Of a DNA stretch of 64,000 bases, positions 1-8,378 are shown one piece after another; position 1 is the stretch's first letter; every line of letters begins with the position of its first letter. Both the position numbers and the translations under genes were made by a program. The stretch spans positions 62,001 through 126,000 of the forward strand of contig CAVYWO010000003.1 in NCBI GenBank assembly GCA_963772295.1, read 5' to 3'. The DNA is from AP-15 sp963772295 (GTDB lineage Bacteria > Pseudomonadota > Alphaproteobacteria > ATCC43930 > CGMCC-115725). Under the pieces are notes generated by a model. It made no database searches and was not told the DNA's origin. It saw only the letters and a list, made by a program, of their open reading frames with translations.

Positions 1-1
1 G

Positions 2-345
2 GCGCGTGCACGCGGGATCTACGACAACATGAAGACGGCGGTCGAGGCGGTGTTCATCGGCAAGGATCGCCAGTTCAACCGCCGCCTTTTGCAGATGTGC
101 GGGCAGTACCTGATCGAGCTCACCGCCTGCACGCCGGCGGGGTGGGAGAAGGGGCAAGTCGAGAACCAGAGCATGCCCCGGCGAAGGCCGGGGTCGGAAA
201 TACCCGCGAACGCCGGTTCGCGCCGCGGCTGCGGCAGGGGGGCGAGCGGCGCCTGTCCTCGGGCCGCGCCCCCGGGTCCGCGCTCTGCGCGGCCCGAGGG
301 TAAATTCCGCGCGGACCCGGCGGACGGGCTGAACGCCTGGCTGTG
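2..345 (+). pseudogene. IS21-family transposase (IstA) remnant, open at left edge
   Basis: The frame is open from the window edge and reads RGIYDNMKTAVEAVFIGKDR, then RRLLQMCGQYLIE, then WEKGQVENQ. This is the conserved core of IstA-type IS21 transposases (DDE recombinase). After about base 170 the frame runs into a GC-rich inverted-repeat unit, then a short stretch (KFRADPADGLNAW, about 303-342) that could be the next IstA segment. From there it merges in frame with the tail of a cyclase gene. No IstB helper is present. The element is dead: it lacks the C-terminal half and is interrupted. The family call rests on motif recognition only. Confidence 0.7.
176..197. repeat. REP-like inverted repeat
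   Basis: The arms GCCCCGGC and GCCGGGG flank a 3-4 base loop and would form a strong hairpin. The same style of CCGGG-rich palindrome recurs near 19475, 27473 and 28240, which suggests dispersed REP-type repeats. Here it interrupts the IstA remnant. Confidence 0.6.
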
Positions 346-469
346 GCGCGAACAAGGCAAGCGCTCCGAGGCGCACGCGCTTCCGGCGCCGGTCTACGGC
401 TGGTTCACCGAGGGGTTCGACACACTCGACCTGAAGGAGGCCAAGGCGCTGCTCACCGAGCTTGGCTGA
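340..469 (+). pseudogene. C-terminal remnant of a SAM/AAA/TPR adenylate cyclase-like gene
   Basis: The last 40 residues before the stop read REQGKRSEAHALPAPVYGWF followed by TEGFDTLDLKEAKALLTELG. This matches the C-termini of the two cyclase genes downstream (FTEGFDTADL motif at 8310-8340 and 11670-11700). Everything upstream of this tail is missing and replaced by the IS21/REP material, so it is a 3' fragment of a third cyclase copy. It shows that the family once extended left of the present tandem pair. Confidence 0.7.
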
Positions 470-544
470 CCCGCCAACGATCTCCCGCCCGGCACACTCC
501 GCGCGATACTGCAACGACCGTCTGGCGGCTGGGATCATCGCGGT

Positions 545-803
545 GCCGCAGGAAGTGATGGAAGCCGATCGGCGAGGCGAGATCCCGGTCGGGGGACGGA
601 ACTGGCTGGCCGTCCTCCCGCATCACCTCCAGGCACAGCTCGATCGCCTCGCGGGCGTTCGCCTGCGATTATTCCAGGGTTTCGCCATAGGTCACGACCG
701 GTGGCAGCTTAGGGCAGGTGACGGTGAACCCGCCTTCGGGTTCGGGGCGGAAGAGACAGAGATAGGCGATAAGCGCTTGCTTGCCTGGTACCCTTCGCTT
801 CAT
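545..803 (-). pseudogene. hicB: HicB-family antitoxin with premature stop
   Basis: From the ATG at 803 the frame reads ...CLFRPEPEGGFTVTCPKLPP, then VVTYGETLE, a typical HicB N-terminal partial-RNase-H fold. It then meets TAA at 669-671 and continues in the same frame as SQANAREAIELCLEVMREDG, the normal next HicB helix. A single GAA-to-TAA change explains the stop. HicB normally neutralises and represses HicA; no HicA could be recognised upstream (beyond 803). The likely outcome is a non-functional remnant. Confidence 0.7.
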
Positions 804-876
804 CGAGTCCGATTTCATTGCGCACCATGCTCCGGGTTCGGGGTAATATCGCAGCCAAATCCCGTTTGTCGAAAGC

Positions 877-936
877 GTGGAGCCCCTGGACATCGGCGTC
901 TGGCTGCGCGGCCTGGGTCTCGAACCTTTCCGTCCG
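877..936 (+). pseudogene. N-terminal SAM-domain remnant of a cyclase gene
   Basis: The frame starts ATG and reads MEPLDIGVWLRGLGLEPFRP. This matches the first residues of the SAM domain of the downstream cyclase (DIAEWLRGLGLWQYE). After about 18 residues the similarity fades. It is therefore a 5' scrap of the same family, lying about 400 bases after the 3' scrap at 340-469. Confidence 0.55.
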
Positions 937-1160
937 TCTGTCCTTCTCGGTGCCGATCGCCTCGGTGTGCTCCCTTCCTACGGGTGGGGTGACTTCGACA
1001 TCACCCGCATACCGTGGCCATCTGCGTTTATCGCGAGCCTTCGGCGTGCGCGCTCAACGGTATTTGCAGAACCTTCTGGACACCACCTTCGGCTCGCCGG
1101 AGGGCAGCGCCGGACCGGAAGGAGGGATCGTCACCATATTGTCCTGTCATGATAGGGTAG

Positions 1161-1432
1161 ATGAGGAATGGTGATGAACATGCACTCGAATTTCTCCTCG
1201 CCTTTGATGGCCGCCGCCATTGGCACAAAGGCGGCTATTGCGCGAAATTCGAGATCAGGCGGGGCCGGTCGATCACTGGCACCGGACAGAGAACGACCCC
1301 GGACGGCCCTACCCTTTCAAGGACGCCGGAACGCTGGTCGACGATTTCTTTGACGAGGTTGAGCGGGTTCTGAGAGAGCGCGGGATTCCGTTTACATTGA
1401 TCCGTGATGAAGCAAAAGACGGAAGGAATTGA
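1161..1432 (+). pseudogene. TumE-family (DUF6516) toxin, internally deleted and frameshifted
   Basis: The N-terminal part (from ATG 1161) reads HALEFLLAFDGRRHWHKGGY and then CAKFEIRR in one frame. The C-terminal part (about 1256-1432) reads DHWHRTENDPGRPYPFKDAG, then LVDDFFDEVERVLRERGIP, in another frame. Both are recognisable pieces of the DUF6516/TumE toxin family, but about 35-40 central residues are missing and the two pieces are out of frame. The stop at 1430-1432 sits one base before the antitoxin start, the usual tumE-tumA arrangement. The toxin is predicted to be inactive. Confidence 0.65.
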
Positions 1433-1433
1433 G

Positions 1434-1811
1434 ATGGCCAAGTTCAAGATCCAGAGCCATCAGGCTCTACGGGAAGAAATGAGAGCGGTGGCTCGGGGAG
1501 AAAAGCCTGCGCCAAAGGACGCAGCCTTGCCAAGCTTCAACTCGGTGGAGGCGTTGATCCGCCTGCTGACCCCTGAAAACCGGGAACTGCTGGCTGTTAT
1601 TCGTGACAGGAAGCCTCAGTCAATTAACGAGCTGGCGGAGATGACCGGTCGCGCCGCGCCCAACTTGACCCGGACGCTTGCAAAGCTGGAGGCGGTCGGT
1701 TTCGTCCGTATGAAGACGGTGCAACGCCGCAAAGTGCCGACGCCGGCCGTGCATAAACTCCATGTCGAAATCGATCCGTTCTCTCAGAACGATCGCTTCG
1801 AGCTCGCGTGA
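1434..1811 (+). CDS. TumA-like HTH antitoxin / transcriptional regulator
   Basis: 125 residues. Residues about 40-110 form a winged helix of the HVO_A0114/MarR-like type: SVEALIRLLTPENRELLAVI, then INELAEMTGRAAPNLTRTLAKL and a basic wing (MKTVQRRKVPTPA). In TumE/TumA modules this protein binds the operator and counteracts the toxin encoded just upstream. I chose ATG 1434 because it lies directly after the toxin stop and begins MAKFKIQSH, typical for the family. An in-frame ATG at 1404 would overlap the toxin. The gene is intact although its toxin partner is broken. Confidence 0.75.
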   Translation: MAKFKIQSHQALREEMRAVARGEKPAPKDAALPSFNSVEALIRLLTPENRELLAVIRDRKPQSINELAEMTGRAAPNLTRTLAKLEAVGFVRMKTVQRRKVPTPAVHKLHVEIDPFSQNDRFELA

Positions 1812-2073
1812 CCACGCTGCATTTGATAGCGCACAAAGGAGACCAGGCCGCGTGACAAGGCCGAAGCCCACTGGCGCAAGAGGGGTTGGCGGGTTGATGC
1901 TCGGCGGTTCGCTCCCGTCCGCGTTGGGCAAGGCTGCAGAACGAACCCGCGCAGCCTTACGGCAGACCATCGGCCGGACCCTCGCCTGCCTTGGGCGGCG
2001 CCGAAGTGTGTTCGCGGCCCCGCCCGACCCGATGTCTAACGGGGGGTATCGAGCGATCTGAAGCGACTGTTCC
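1812..2073. other. Intergenic, nothing recognised
   Basis: This GC-rich stretch lies between the tumA stop and the convergent protease stop. Open frames exist on both strands but have Arg/Ala/Pro-rich translations with no familiar motif. No hairpin with a T-tract was seen. Confidence 0.4.
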
Positions 2074-3522
2074 TCACCCGCCCGCCGCCGGCAACGCAAC
2101 GAAGCGGGTGCTGCCCTCGCGCTCGACGCGCAGCAGGAGGTATTTGCGGCCGAGCTTCCTCGCGGCGAACGCGCTCGCCCGGATCTCGTCGGGGCCGGCG
2201 ACCGGCGAACGGCCGATGGCGACCACGAGATCGCCCGGCTGCAAGCCCTGGGCCGCACCGGCGCTGCCTTGGGGGACCTCGGTGATGACCACACCCTTGG
2301 CCGCGCCGGAGAGTGCGAACTGCTTGCGCAATTCGGGGGTCAACGCGGCGAGCCTGAGGCCGAGCGCATCGACGGCGGCGGGCGGCTTCGGCTTCTCCGG
2401 CTCGGGCGGGTGCGGCGCCGGCCGGTCGGGATCGAGGAGCGCCACCCGCAGCTCGATGGTTTGCTGCTTTGCGTCGCGCCAGATCGAGAGCGCCACCCGT
2501 TTGTTGGGCGGCGTGTCGGCGACGAGGCGCGGCAGCTGGCGGCTGCGCTCGATCGGCTTGCCGTCATAGGCAAGGATCACGTCGCCGGGCTGCAGCTTGG
2601 CTTGCGTCGCCGGGCTGTCCGGATCGACGGCGGCGATCATCGCGCCACGGCCATCCTTGAGCCCGACCGCCGCGGCCAGATCCTCGGTCATCGGTTGGAT
2701 GCGGGCCCCGATCCAGCCGCGCTCGACCCGGCCCTTGGCCTTCAATTGATCGATGATCGGCCGCGCAAACGAAGCGGGCACCGCAAAACCGATGCCGATC
2801 GAGCCGCCCGAAGGGGAAAAGATCGCGGTATTGATGCCGATGACCTCGCCCGCGAGATCGAACATCGGCCCGCCGGAATTGCCCCGGTTGATCGCCGCGT
2901 CGGTCTGCAGGAAGTCGTCATAGGGGCCGGCATGGATGTCGCGCGCCGTCGCCGAGATGATGCCGGCGGTGACGCTGCCGCCGAGACCGAACGGGTTGCC
3001 GATCGCCAGCACCCAGTCGCCGACTTTGGTGGCCGTTAAATCGCCCCATTTCACGGCCGTCAACGGCGCCTTGGCGTCGATCTTGAGGAGCGCCAGATCG
3101 CTGACCGAATCACGCCCGACGACGCGCGCGGCAAAGCTCGTATCGTCGGACAAGGTGATCGTGATCTGCTCGGCTTCGGCGATGACGTGATTGTTGGTGA
3201 CGATGAACCCCGCCGGATCGACGATGAAGCCCGAGCCGAGCGAGACGATGCGCGGCGCTGCACCGTTGGGGCCGCCGCCGGCGCCGGTTTCGCCGAAAAA
3301 ATTGCGGAAGAATTCATCGAGCGATGCGCCCGGCGGTCGTGCCTCGACCCCGGCCTTGGGCGCGGCCGCCTGTGCGGTCGAGATATTGACCACCGAACCC
3401 ACGAGCCGCGCCGCCAACTGCGAGAAGATCTGGGCAAAAGGTGTGGTCGGCGCTTCGGCGGCACCGCCTCGCCCCGCCATCGCGGCAACTAGCGCCAGCG
3501 CCAGCGCCACGGCCCACAGCAC
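2074..3522 (-). CDS. HtrA/DegP-type periplasmic serine protease
   Basis: About 482 residues. A hydrophobic N-terminus (LWAVALALALVAAMAG, Ala-rich cleavage region) predicts export. The trypsin-like domain carries the catalytic triad in NNHVIA (His), SDLALLK (Asp) and GNSGGP (Ser). Two PDZ domains follow (about residues 255-345 and 395-480), separated by a Pro/Glu linker. The family degrades or refolds damaged envelope proteins. The frame is open far upstream, antisense to the glycerate kinase gene, so the start is uncertain. GTG 3522 places the signal peptide at the N-terminus and leaves a 100-base divergent promoter region to the kinase. Confidence 0.9.
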   Translation of the reverse strand: MLWAVALALALVAAMAGRGGAAEAPTTPFAQIFSQLAARLVGSVVNISTAQAAAPKAGVEARPPGASLDEFFRNFFGETGAGGGPNGAAPRIVSLGSGFIVDPAGFIVTNNHVIAEAEQITITLSDDTSFAARVVGRDSVSDLALLKIDAKAPLTAVKWGDLTATKVGDWVLAIGNPFGLGGSVTAGIISATARDIHAGPYDDFLQTDAAINRGNSGGPMFDLAGEVIGINTAIFSPSGGSIGIGFAVPASFARPIIDQLKAKGRVERGWIGARIQPMTEDLAAAVGLKDGRGAMIAAVDPDSPATQAKLQPGDVILAYDGKPIERSRQLPRLVADTPPNKRVALSIWRDAKQQTIELRVALLDPDRPAPHPPEPEKPKPPAAVDALGLRLAALTPELRKQFALSGAAKGVVITEVPQGSAGAAQGLQPGDLVVAIGRSPVAGPDEIRASAFAARKLGRKYLLLRVEREGSTRFVALPAAGG

Positions 3523-3621
3523 TCTCCGACCGTGCCGGAGAACTCCCGTTGCCTCGGCTGGCTTCCGGTTCGTCCGGCAGTACCAATCCGGTGCTGGTCT
3601 TTGCCCGGCGCGCGAGGTCAA

Positions 3622-4947
3622 ATGGCGGGCGGCTCGGCAGGACGGAACAGCGGCGTGAGGCGGCGCGAAGCAATCGATCCCGGGGAATTTCTGCGGGCGC
3701 TGTTTTGGGCGGCGCTCGCCGCCGCCAATCCGGACCGGGCGATCGGGGATCGGCTCCCGCCGCCGGTTCGCGGCCGCACCGTCGTTGTCGGCGCCGGCAA
3801 GGCGGCGGCGGCGATGGCGCGCGCCGTCGAGACCCGCTGGCCGGGCCCGATCGAGGGTCTCGTCCTCACCCGTTACGGTCATGCCCTCCCTTGCCAGCGG
3901 ATCGAAGTGGTCGAGGCCAGTCATCCGGTGCCCGACATCGCCGGCATGCGGGCGGCCGAGCGGATTCTCGCGCTGGCCCGCACGCTTGGCCGCGACGACC
4001 AGCTCGTCTTCCTCGCCTCGGGCGGCGGTTCGGCGTTGCTGACCCTGCCCGCCGCGGACCTGACCTTGGCCGACAAGCAGACCGTGACGCGCGCATTGTT
4101 GCGTTCGGGTGCGACAATCGCCGAGATCAACACCGTGCGCAAGCACCTCTCGGCGATCAAAGGCGGCCGGCTGGCGGCGGCCGCCGCCCCGGCCCGGATT
4201 CTCACTCTGGCGATCTCCGACGTTCCCGGCGACGACCCGGCGGTGATCGCCTCGGGCCCGACGGTGCCCGACGCGTCGACCTTTGCCGATGCCCGGGCCG
4301 TGCTGGCCAGATACCGGATCGAGGCGCCGGCGGCGATCGAGGCATATCTGCGCAGCACAGCCACCGAGACGCCGAAGCCGGGAGACCCGATTTTCGCGCC
4401 CGCTCGGTTCGAATTGATCGCGAGCCCGCAGCAATCGCTCGGCGCGGCGGCGGCGCTGGCGCTGCGACGAAAGATCGCGCCGGTCGTGCTCAGCGATCGG
4501 ATCGAGGGCGAAGCCCGCGACGTCGCCGCGGTCCACGCGGCGATCGCGCTACAGCTGCGGGCCGGGCGGCTGCAGTTCGGCGCCCGCGTCCTCCGCCCGC
4601 CGGCGGTGCTGCTATCCGGCGGCGAGACCACGGTCACCGTCGGCGGCACCGGGCGCGGCGGGCGCAACGTCGAGTTTCTGCTCGCCTTGGCGGTGGCGCT
4701 CGGCGGCGCGCCGGGAATTTCAGCGCTGGCCTGCGATACCGACGGCATCGACGGCACCGAGGACAATGCCGGGGCGATCCTCTACCCCGACAGCATCGCG
4801 CGGGCTGCTGCGTGCGGCATCAAGGCGCGCTGCGCTCTCGCCGACAACGACGGTTACGGCTTCTTTGCCGCCCTCGGCGATCTCGTCCAGACCGGCCCGA
4901 CGCGCACCAACGTCAACGATTTTCGCGCGATCCTGGTGGACGCCTGA
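3622..4947 (+). CDS. Glycerate 2-kinase (DUF4147/MOFRL family)
   Basis: About 441 residues. It phosphorylates D-glycerate to 2-phosphoglycerate. The N-terminal DUF4147 part has FLASGGGSALLTLP, NTVRKHLSAIKGGRL and ISDVPGDDPAVIASGPT; the C-terminal MOFRL part has LSGGETTVTVGGTGRGGRN and DTDGIDGTEDNAGA. ATG 3622 follows GAGG at 3614-3617; GTG 3655 is an alternative. In alphaproteobacterial tartrate/glycerate operons this gene is followed by pyruvate kinase. Here the stop region still carries the sequence of that junction, but the pyruvate kinase gene has been displaced 7 kb downstream. Confidence 0.9.
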   Translation: MAGGSAGRNSGVRRREAIDPGEFLRALFWAALAAANPDRAIGDRLPPPVRGRTVVVGAGKAAAAMARAVETRWPGPIEGLVLTRYGHALPCQRIEVVEASHPVPDIAGMRAAERILALARTLGRDDQLVFLASGGGSALLTLPAADLTLADKQTVTRALLRSGATIAEINTVRKHLSAIKGGRLAAAAAPARILTLAISDVPGDDPAVIASGPTVPDASTFADARAVLARYRIEAPAAIEAYLRSTATETPKPGDPIFAPARFELIASPQQSLGAAAALALRRKIAPVVLSDRIEGEARDVAAVHAAIALQLRAGRLQFGARVLRPPAVLLSGGETTVTVGGTGRGGRNVEFLLALAVALGGAPGISALACDTDGIDGTEDNAGAILYPDSIARAAACGIKARCALADNDGYGFFAALGDLVQTGPTRTNVNDFRAILVDA

Positions 4948-4958
4948 TGCGGCGCCGG
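4932..4958 (+). repeat. Left copy of 27-bp direct repeat flanking the cyclase block
   Basis: CCTGGTGGAC, then GC, then CTGATGCGGCGCCGG. The right copy at 12015-12041 differs only in the middle two bases (AT). The left copy is the glycerate kinase stop overlapping an ATG that begins MRRR. The right copy is the start of pyruvate kinase (MRRRRR). Together they mark the ends of a 7.05-kb inserted or duplicated block. Confidence 0.75.
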
Positions 4959-5024
4959 TCCTCGCCTGCGGCAGGGAAACCGATTAAGCTTTGCAGCGGG
5001 GTGTGCCGGGCGCGGGGAGACGCG

Positions 5025-8000
5025 GTGGATATCGCCGAGTGGCTGCGCGGTCTCGGGCTCTGGCAATACGAGGCTGTTTTTCGCGACAACGCGATTGACC
5101 TCGAAACGCTACCCGAACTGACCGAGGCGGATCTCGAAAAGCTCGGCGTCCTCCTCGGGCACCGCAAGCGGATCCTGCGCGCGGCCGCCGCGCTCGGTGC
5201 CACCGACCTGCCGCTCACCGAAGCGGTTCCTCGGCCGCGCGAAGAGGCCGCGGAACGGCGGCAATTGACGGTGATGTTCTGCGATCTGGTCGGCTCGACG
5301 GCACTCTCTTCGCGTCTCGATCCCGAGGATCTGCGGGAGGTGATCGGCACCTATCACCGCTGCGTCGCCGAAACGGTCGCCCGCTTCGACGGCTTTGTCG
5401 CGAAGTACATGGGCGATGGGCTGCTTGTCTATTTCGGCTATCCGCAGGCACACGAGGACGACGCCGAGCGGGCGGTGCGCGCCGGGCTTGCGGTCATCGA
5501 CGCGGTCGGACACCTGGCGGCGCCGCGGCCGCTGCGGGTGCGGCTCGGCGTCGCCAGCGGCCTCGCGGTGGTCGGCGATCTGATCGGCGCGGGCGCGGCG
5601 CAGGAACGCGGTGTCGTCGGCGAGACCCCGAACCTCGCCGCAAGGCTTCAGGCACTTGCCGCTCCGGATACGCTTGTCATTTCCGAGACCACGCGGGGGC
5701 AGGTGGGCGCCCTCTTCGAGATCGAGGATCTTGGGCCCCAACCGCTCGCCGGCTTCGTCGAGCCGCAGCGCGCCTGGCGCGTCGTCGGCGAGAGCGGCGT
5801 CTTGAGCCGCTTCGAGGCGCTCCGCGCAGCATCTCTGACCCCGCTCGTCGGGCGGGAGGAGGAAGTAGAACTGCTGCGGCGCCGCTGGCGGCGGGCCGCC
5901 GCAGGCGAGGGGCAGGTGGTTCTGATCTGCGGCGAGCCGGGGATCGGCAAATCGCGTCTCACGGCCGCCTTGCGCGAGCGGCTCGAAAGCGAGGACCTCA
6001 CGCGCCTGCGCTACTTCTGTTCGCCCCATCATCAGGACAGCGCGCTTTATCCGTTCGTCTCCCAGCTCGAACGCGCTGCCGGGTTCGAGCGCGAAGATCC
6101 CATCGAAAAGAAGCTCGACCAGCTCGAAGCGCTTCTCGCGCCGGCTTCGCCGCCGGCGGAAGAGGTGGGGCTTGTCGCCGAGCTTTTCTCTCTGCCCGCC
6201 GCCTCGCGTTATCCGTCCCCACCTTCGACCCCGCAACGAAAGAAGGAAAAGACTTTCGCGGCGCTGTTGCGGCAGCTCGAAGCGCTCGCCCGGCGAACGC
6301 CGGTCCTCATGGTCTTCGAGGATCTGCATTGGATCGATCCCAGCTCGCGCGAGCTTTTGGACCGCATGATCGAGCGGATCGCGAGCGTGCCGGTCCTTCT
6401 CCTCGCTACCTTCCGCCCCGAATTCGCGCCGCCTTGGAGCGGGCTGCCGCAGGTGACGGCGCTGACGCTCGCCCGGCTCGATCGCCGCACCGGCGCGGCG
6501 ATGGTCGAAGGCATCGCCGGGAACGCGGCATTATCGGGCGATACGGCCGCGGAGATCGTCGAACGGGCCGACGGCGTGCCGCTTTTTGTCGAAGAGCTGA
6601 CGAAGGCGGTGTTGGAGGCGGGCGGACGCAGCGACGGCATCGAGAAGACGCTTGCCGGAGCGGTCTCCGCATCGGCGGGCGTCCCGTCGGCGCTGCATGC
6701 GCCGCTGATGGCGCGGCTCGATCAACTCGGCCAAACGGCCAAGGAAATCGCGCAAATCGCCGCCGTGACCGGGCGCGAATTCTCCTGGGCGCTGTTGGCG
6801 CCGGTGGCCCAGCGCCGCGAGGCGGAGCTTCAGGAGGCGCTCAGCCGTCTCGGCGAGGCCGGTCTGATCTTTTCCCGCGGCACTCCGCCCCACGCGACTT
6901 ATCTCTTCAAGCACGCGCTCGTCAGAGACGCCGCCTACGGCAGTCTCGTGCGGCGCCGCCGGGAGGAGCTTCACTCTCGGATCGCTGCCGTTCTCGAAGC
7001 CGATTTTGCGGAGAGGATCGCAGCAGAGCCCGAGCTTCTCGCTCACCATCTGACCGAAGCGGGGCTATTCGAAAAGGCAGTTGCCTATTGGCAGCGCGCC
7101 GGCGAAAGGGCGGCCGAGCGTTCGGCGAACCGCGAGGCCATCGCGCATCTGAGGCGAGGCCTCGAGATCCTGGAGCGACTTCCCGAGAGCGCGAGGCGCG
7201 ATGAACAGGAGCTGCTCCTCCAGGACGCTCTCCAAGCGGCTCTCGCAGCAAACGAGGGCTGGGCCTCGGCGGCAGCAGAGCGGGCCGCGAAGCGGGCGGT
7301 CGCACTCGGAGGGCGGATCGGGACAGATTCGCCGGCGCAACCTCTGGCGGTTTGGGCGCGTTCCTGGCTTGCAAGCATCCATAGGAACCGCGGAGAATTG
7401 CGCAGCGGGCTGGCGATCGCGGAGGAGGGTCTGGGCTTGGCCGCAGGCCTCGGAGACCCGTATCTTCTCACGCGGTCCTGCTTCGAGACGGGCGCCACCC
7501 ACCTCCAGATCGGTAACCTCGCAGCGGCGCGCCGGCATTTGGAAGAAGGCTTTGCGCATTACGATGCCGACCGCGACCGCGCCAAAGCCGTTCGCTATGG
7601 CTTCGACCCCTGTATGGGTTGCCACTCCTACTTGGGTCTTGGCCTCTGGCAGCAGGGCTTCGCCGATCAGGGGCTCCGCCATGCAGAAGACGCGATCGTT
7701 GTAGCCCGCGCCGCCGCCCATCATTTAAGCGAAGCGTGGGCCCTTTCCTTCGCGGCTAAGCTGCATCAGTTCCGCGGCGAAGTGGCGCTCTGCCTGGAAC
7801 GGGCCGAGGCGGCTTTCGCCCTCGCGAGCGAGCAGGTCCTTCCGTTTTACGCCGCGCGCGCCGAGGCGCTTGCCGGCTGGGTTCTTGTCAAAAAGGGCCG
7901 GGCGGACGAAGGGCTTGCCCGGCTGCGCGCGGCGATCAGCACCGCTCACGCGATGAGCCAGAGGGTCTGGCGCTTGCGTTGGCTCGGTCTTCGCTCTGAG

Positions 8001-8378
8001 GCGTGTTTGATGGCCCGCCGGATCGAGGAAGGGCTCTCGGCTGCGCGCGAAGCGCTGGCCGAGGTCGAGAAAACCGAAGCCCGCTTTTACCAGGCGGAGC
8101 TCAACCGGCTTCAAGGTGAACTCCTCCTCGCCTCCCAGGAGCCCGAAGAGAGGCGGGCGGAAGCGTCGTTTCGCAAGGCGATCGCGATCGCCGGCGGGCA
8201 AGAGGCGAAATCTTGGGAGCTGCGGGCGGCGACGAGCCTCGCCCGGCTTTTGGCACGTCAAGGCAGGGGCGAGGAAGCGCGCGCCCTTCTCGCACCCGTC
8301 TACACTCGGTTCACCGAAGGCTTCGACACCGCCGATCTCGTCGCGGCCAAGTCGCTGCTGGAGCAGCTCAAGCCATGA
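5025..8378 (+). CDS. SAM - class III cyclase - AAA ATPase - TPR signalling protein (copy 1)
   Basis: About 1117 residues. SAM domain at residues 1-60 (DIAEWLRGLGLWQYEAVF); class III nucleotide cyclase domain about 79-255 with metal-binding Asp in MFCDLVGSTAL and KYMGDGLLVYF; predicted AAA/NACHT-like ATPase about 275-600 with Walker A GEPGIGKSRL and Walker B VLMVFEDLHWID; TPR-like helices about 660-1117. Such proteins probably make cAMP or cGMP under ATPase/TPR control, but the ligand is unknown. GTG 5025 follows GGGGAG at 5014-5019 and puts the SAM domain at the start. ATG 4947 overlaps the glycerate kinase stop but is probably a relic of the displaced pyruvate kinase start. The gene ends overlapping copy 2 (ATGA). 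Confidence 0.9.
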   Translation: MDIAEWLRGLGLWQYEAVFRDNAIDLETLPELTEADLEKLGVLLGHRKRILRAAAALGATDLPLTEAVPRPREEAAERRQLTVMFCDLVGSTALSSRLDPEDLREVIGTYHRCVAETVARFDGFVAKYMGDGLLVYFGYPQAHEDDAERAVRAGLAVIDAVGHLAAPRPLRVRLGVASGLAVVGDLIGAGAAQERGVVGETPNLAARLQALAAPDTLVISETTRGQVGALFEIEDLGPQPLAGFVEPQRAWRVVGESGVLSRFEALRAASLTPLVGREEEVELLRRRWRRAAAGEGQVVLICGEPGIGKSRLTAALRERLESEDLTRLRYFCSPHHQDSALYPFVSQLERAAGFEREDPIEKKLDQLEALLAPASPPAEEVGLVAELFSLPAASRYPSPPSTPQRKKEKTFAALLRQLEALARRTPVLMVFEDLHWIDPSSRELLDRMIERIASVPVLLLATFRPEFAPPWSGLPQVTALTLARLDRRTGAAMVEGIAGNAALSGDTAAEIVERADGVPLFVEELTKAVLEAGGRSDGIEKTLAGAVSASAGVPSALHAPLMARLDQLGQTAKEIAQIAAVTGREFSWALLAPVAQRREAELQEALSRLGEAGLIFSRGTPPHATYLFKHALVRDAAYGSLVRRRREELHSRIAAVLEADFAERIAAEPELLAHHLTEAGLFEKAVAYWQRAGERAAERSANREAIAHLRRGLEILERLPESARRDEQELLLQDALQAALAANEGWASAAAERAAKRAVALGGRIGTDSPAQPLAVWARSWLASIHRNRGELRSGLAIAEEGLGLAAGLGDPYLLTRSCFETGATHLQIGNLAAARRHLEEGFAHYDADRDRAKAVRYGFDPCMGCHSYLGLGLWQQGFADQGLRHAEDAIVVARAAAHHLSEAWALSFAAKLHQFRGEVALCLERAEAAFALASEQVLPFYAARAEALAGWVLVKKGRADEGLARLRAAISTAHAMSQRVWRLRWLGLRSEACLMARRIEEGLSAAREALAEVEKTEARFYQAELNRLQGELLLASQEPEERRAEASFRKAIAIAGGQEAKSWELRAATSLARLLARQGRGEEARALLAPVYTRFTEGFDTADLVAAKSLLEQLKP

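Noticed and set aside
3523..4536. Minus-strand extension of the HtrA protease by more than 300 residues
   Set aside because: It is antisense to glycerate kinase, basic and motif-free, and would place the signal peptide internally.
3441..5024. Very long open frame continuing upstream of cyclase copy 1 through the glycerate kinase gene
   Set aside because: The upstream part is a shadow frame: Arg/Gly-rich, no motifs, and glycerate kinase motifs lie in the overlapping frame. The cyclase start is near 5025.
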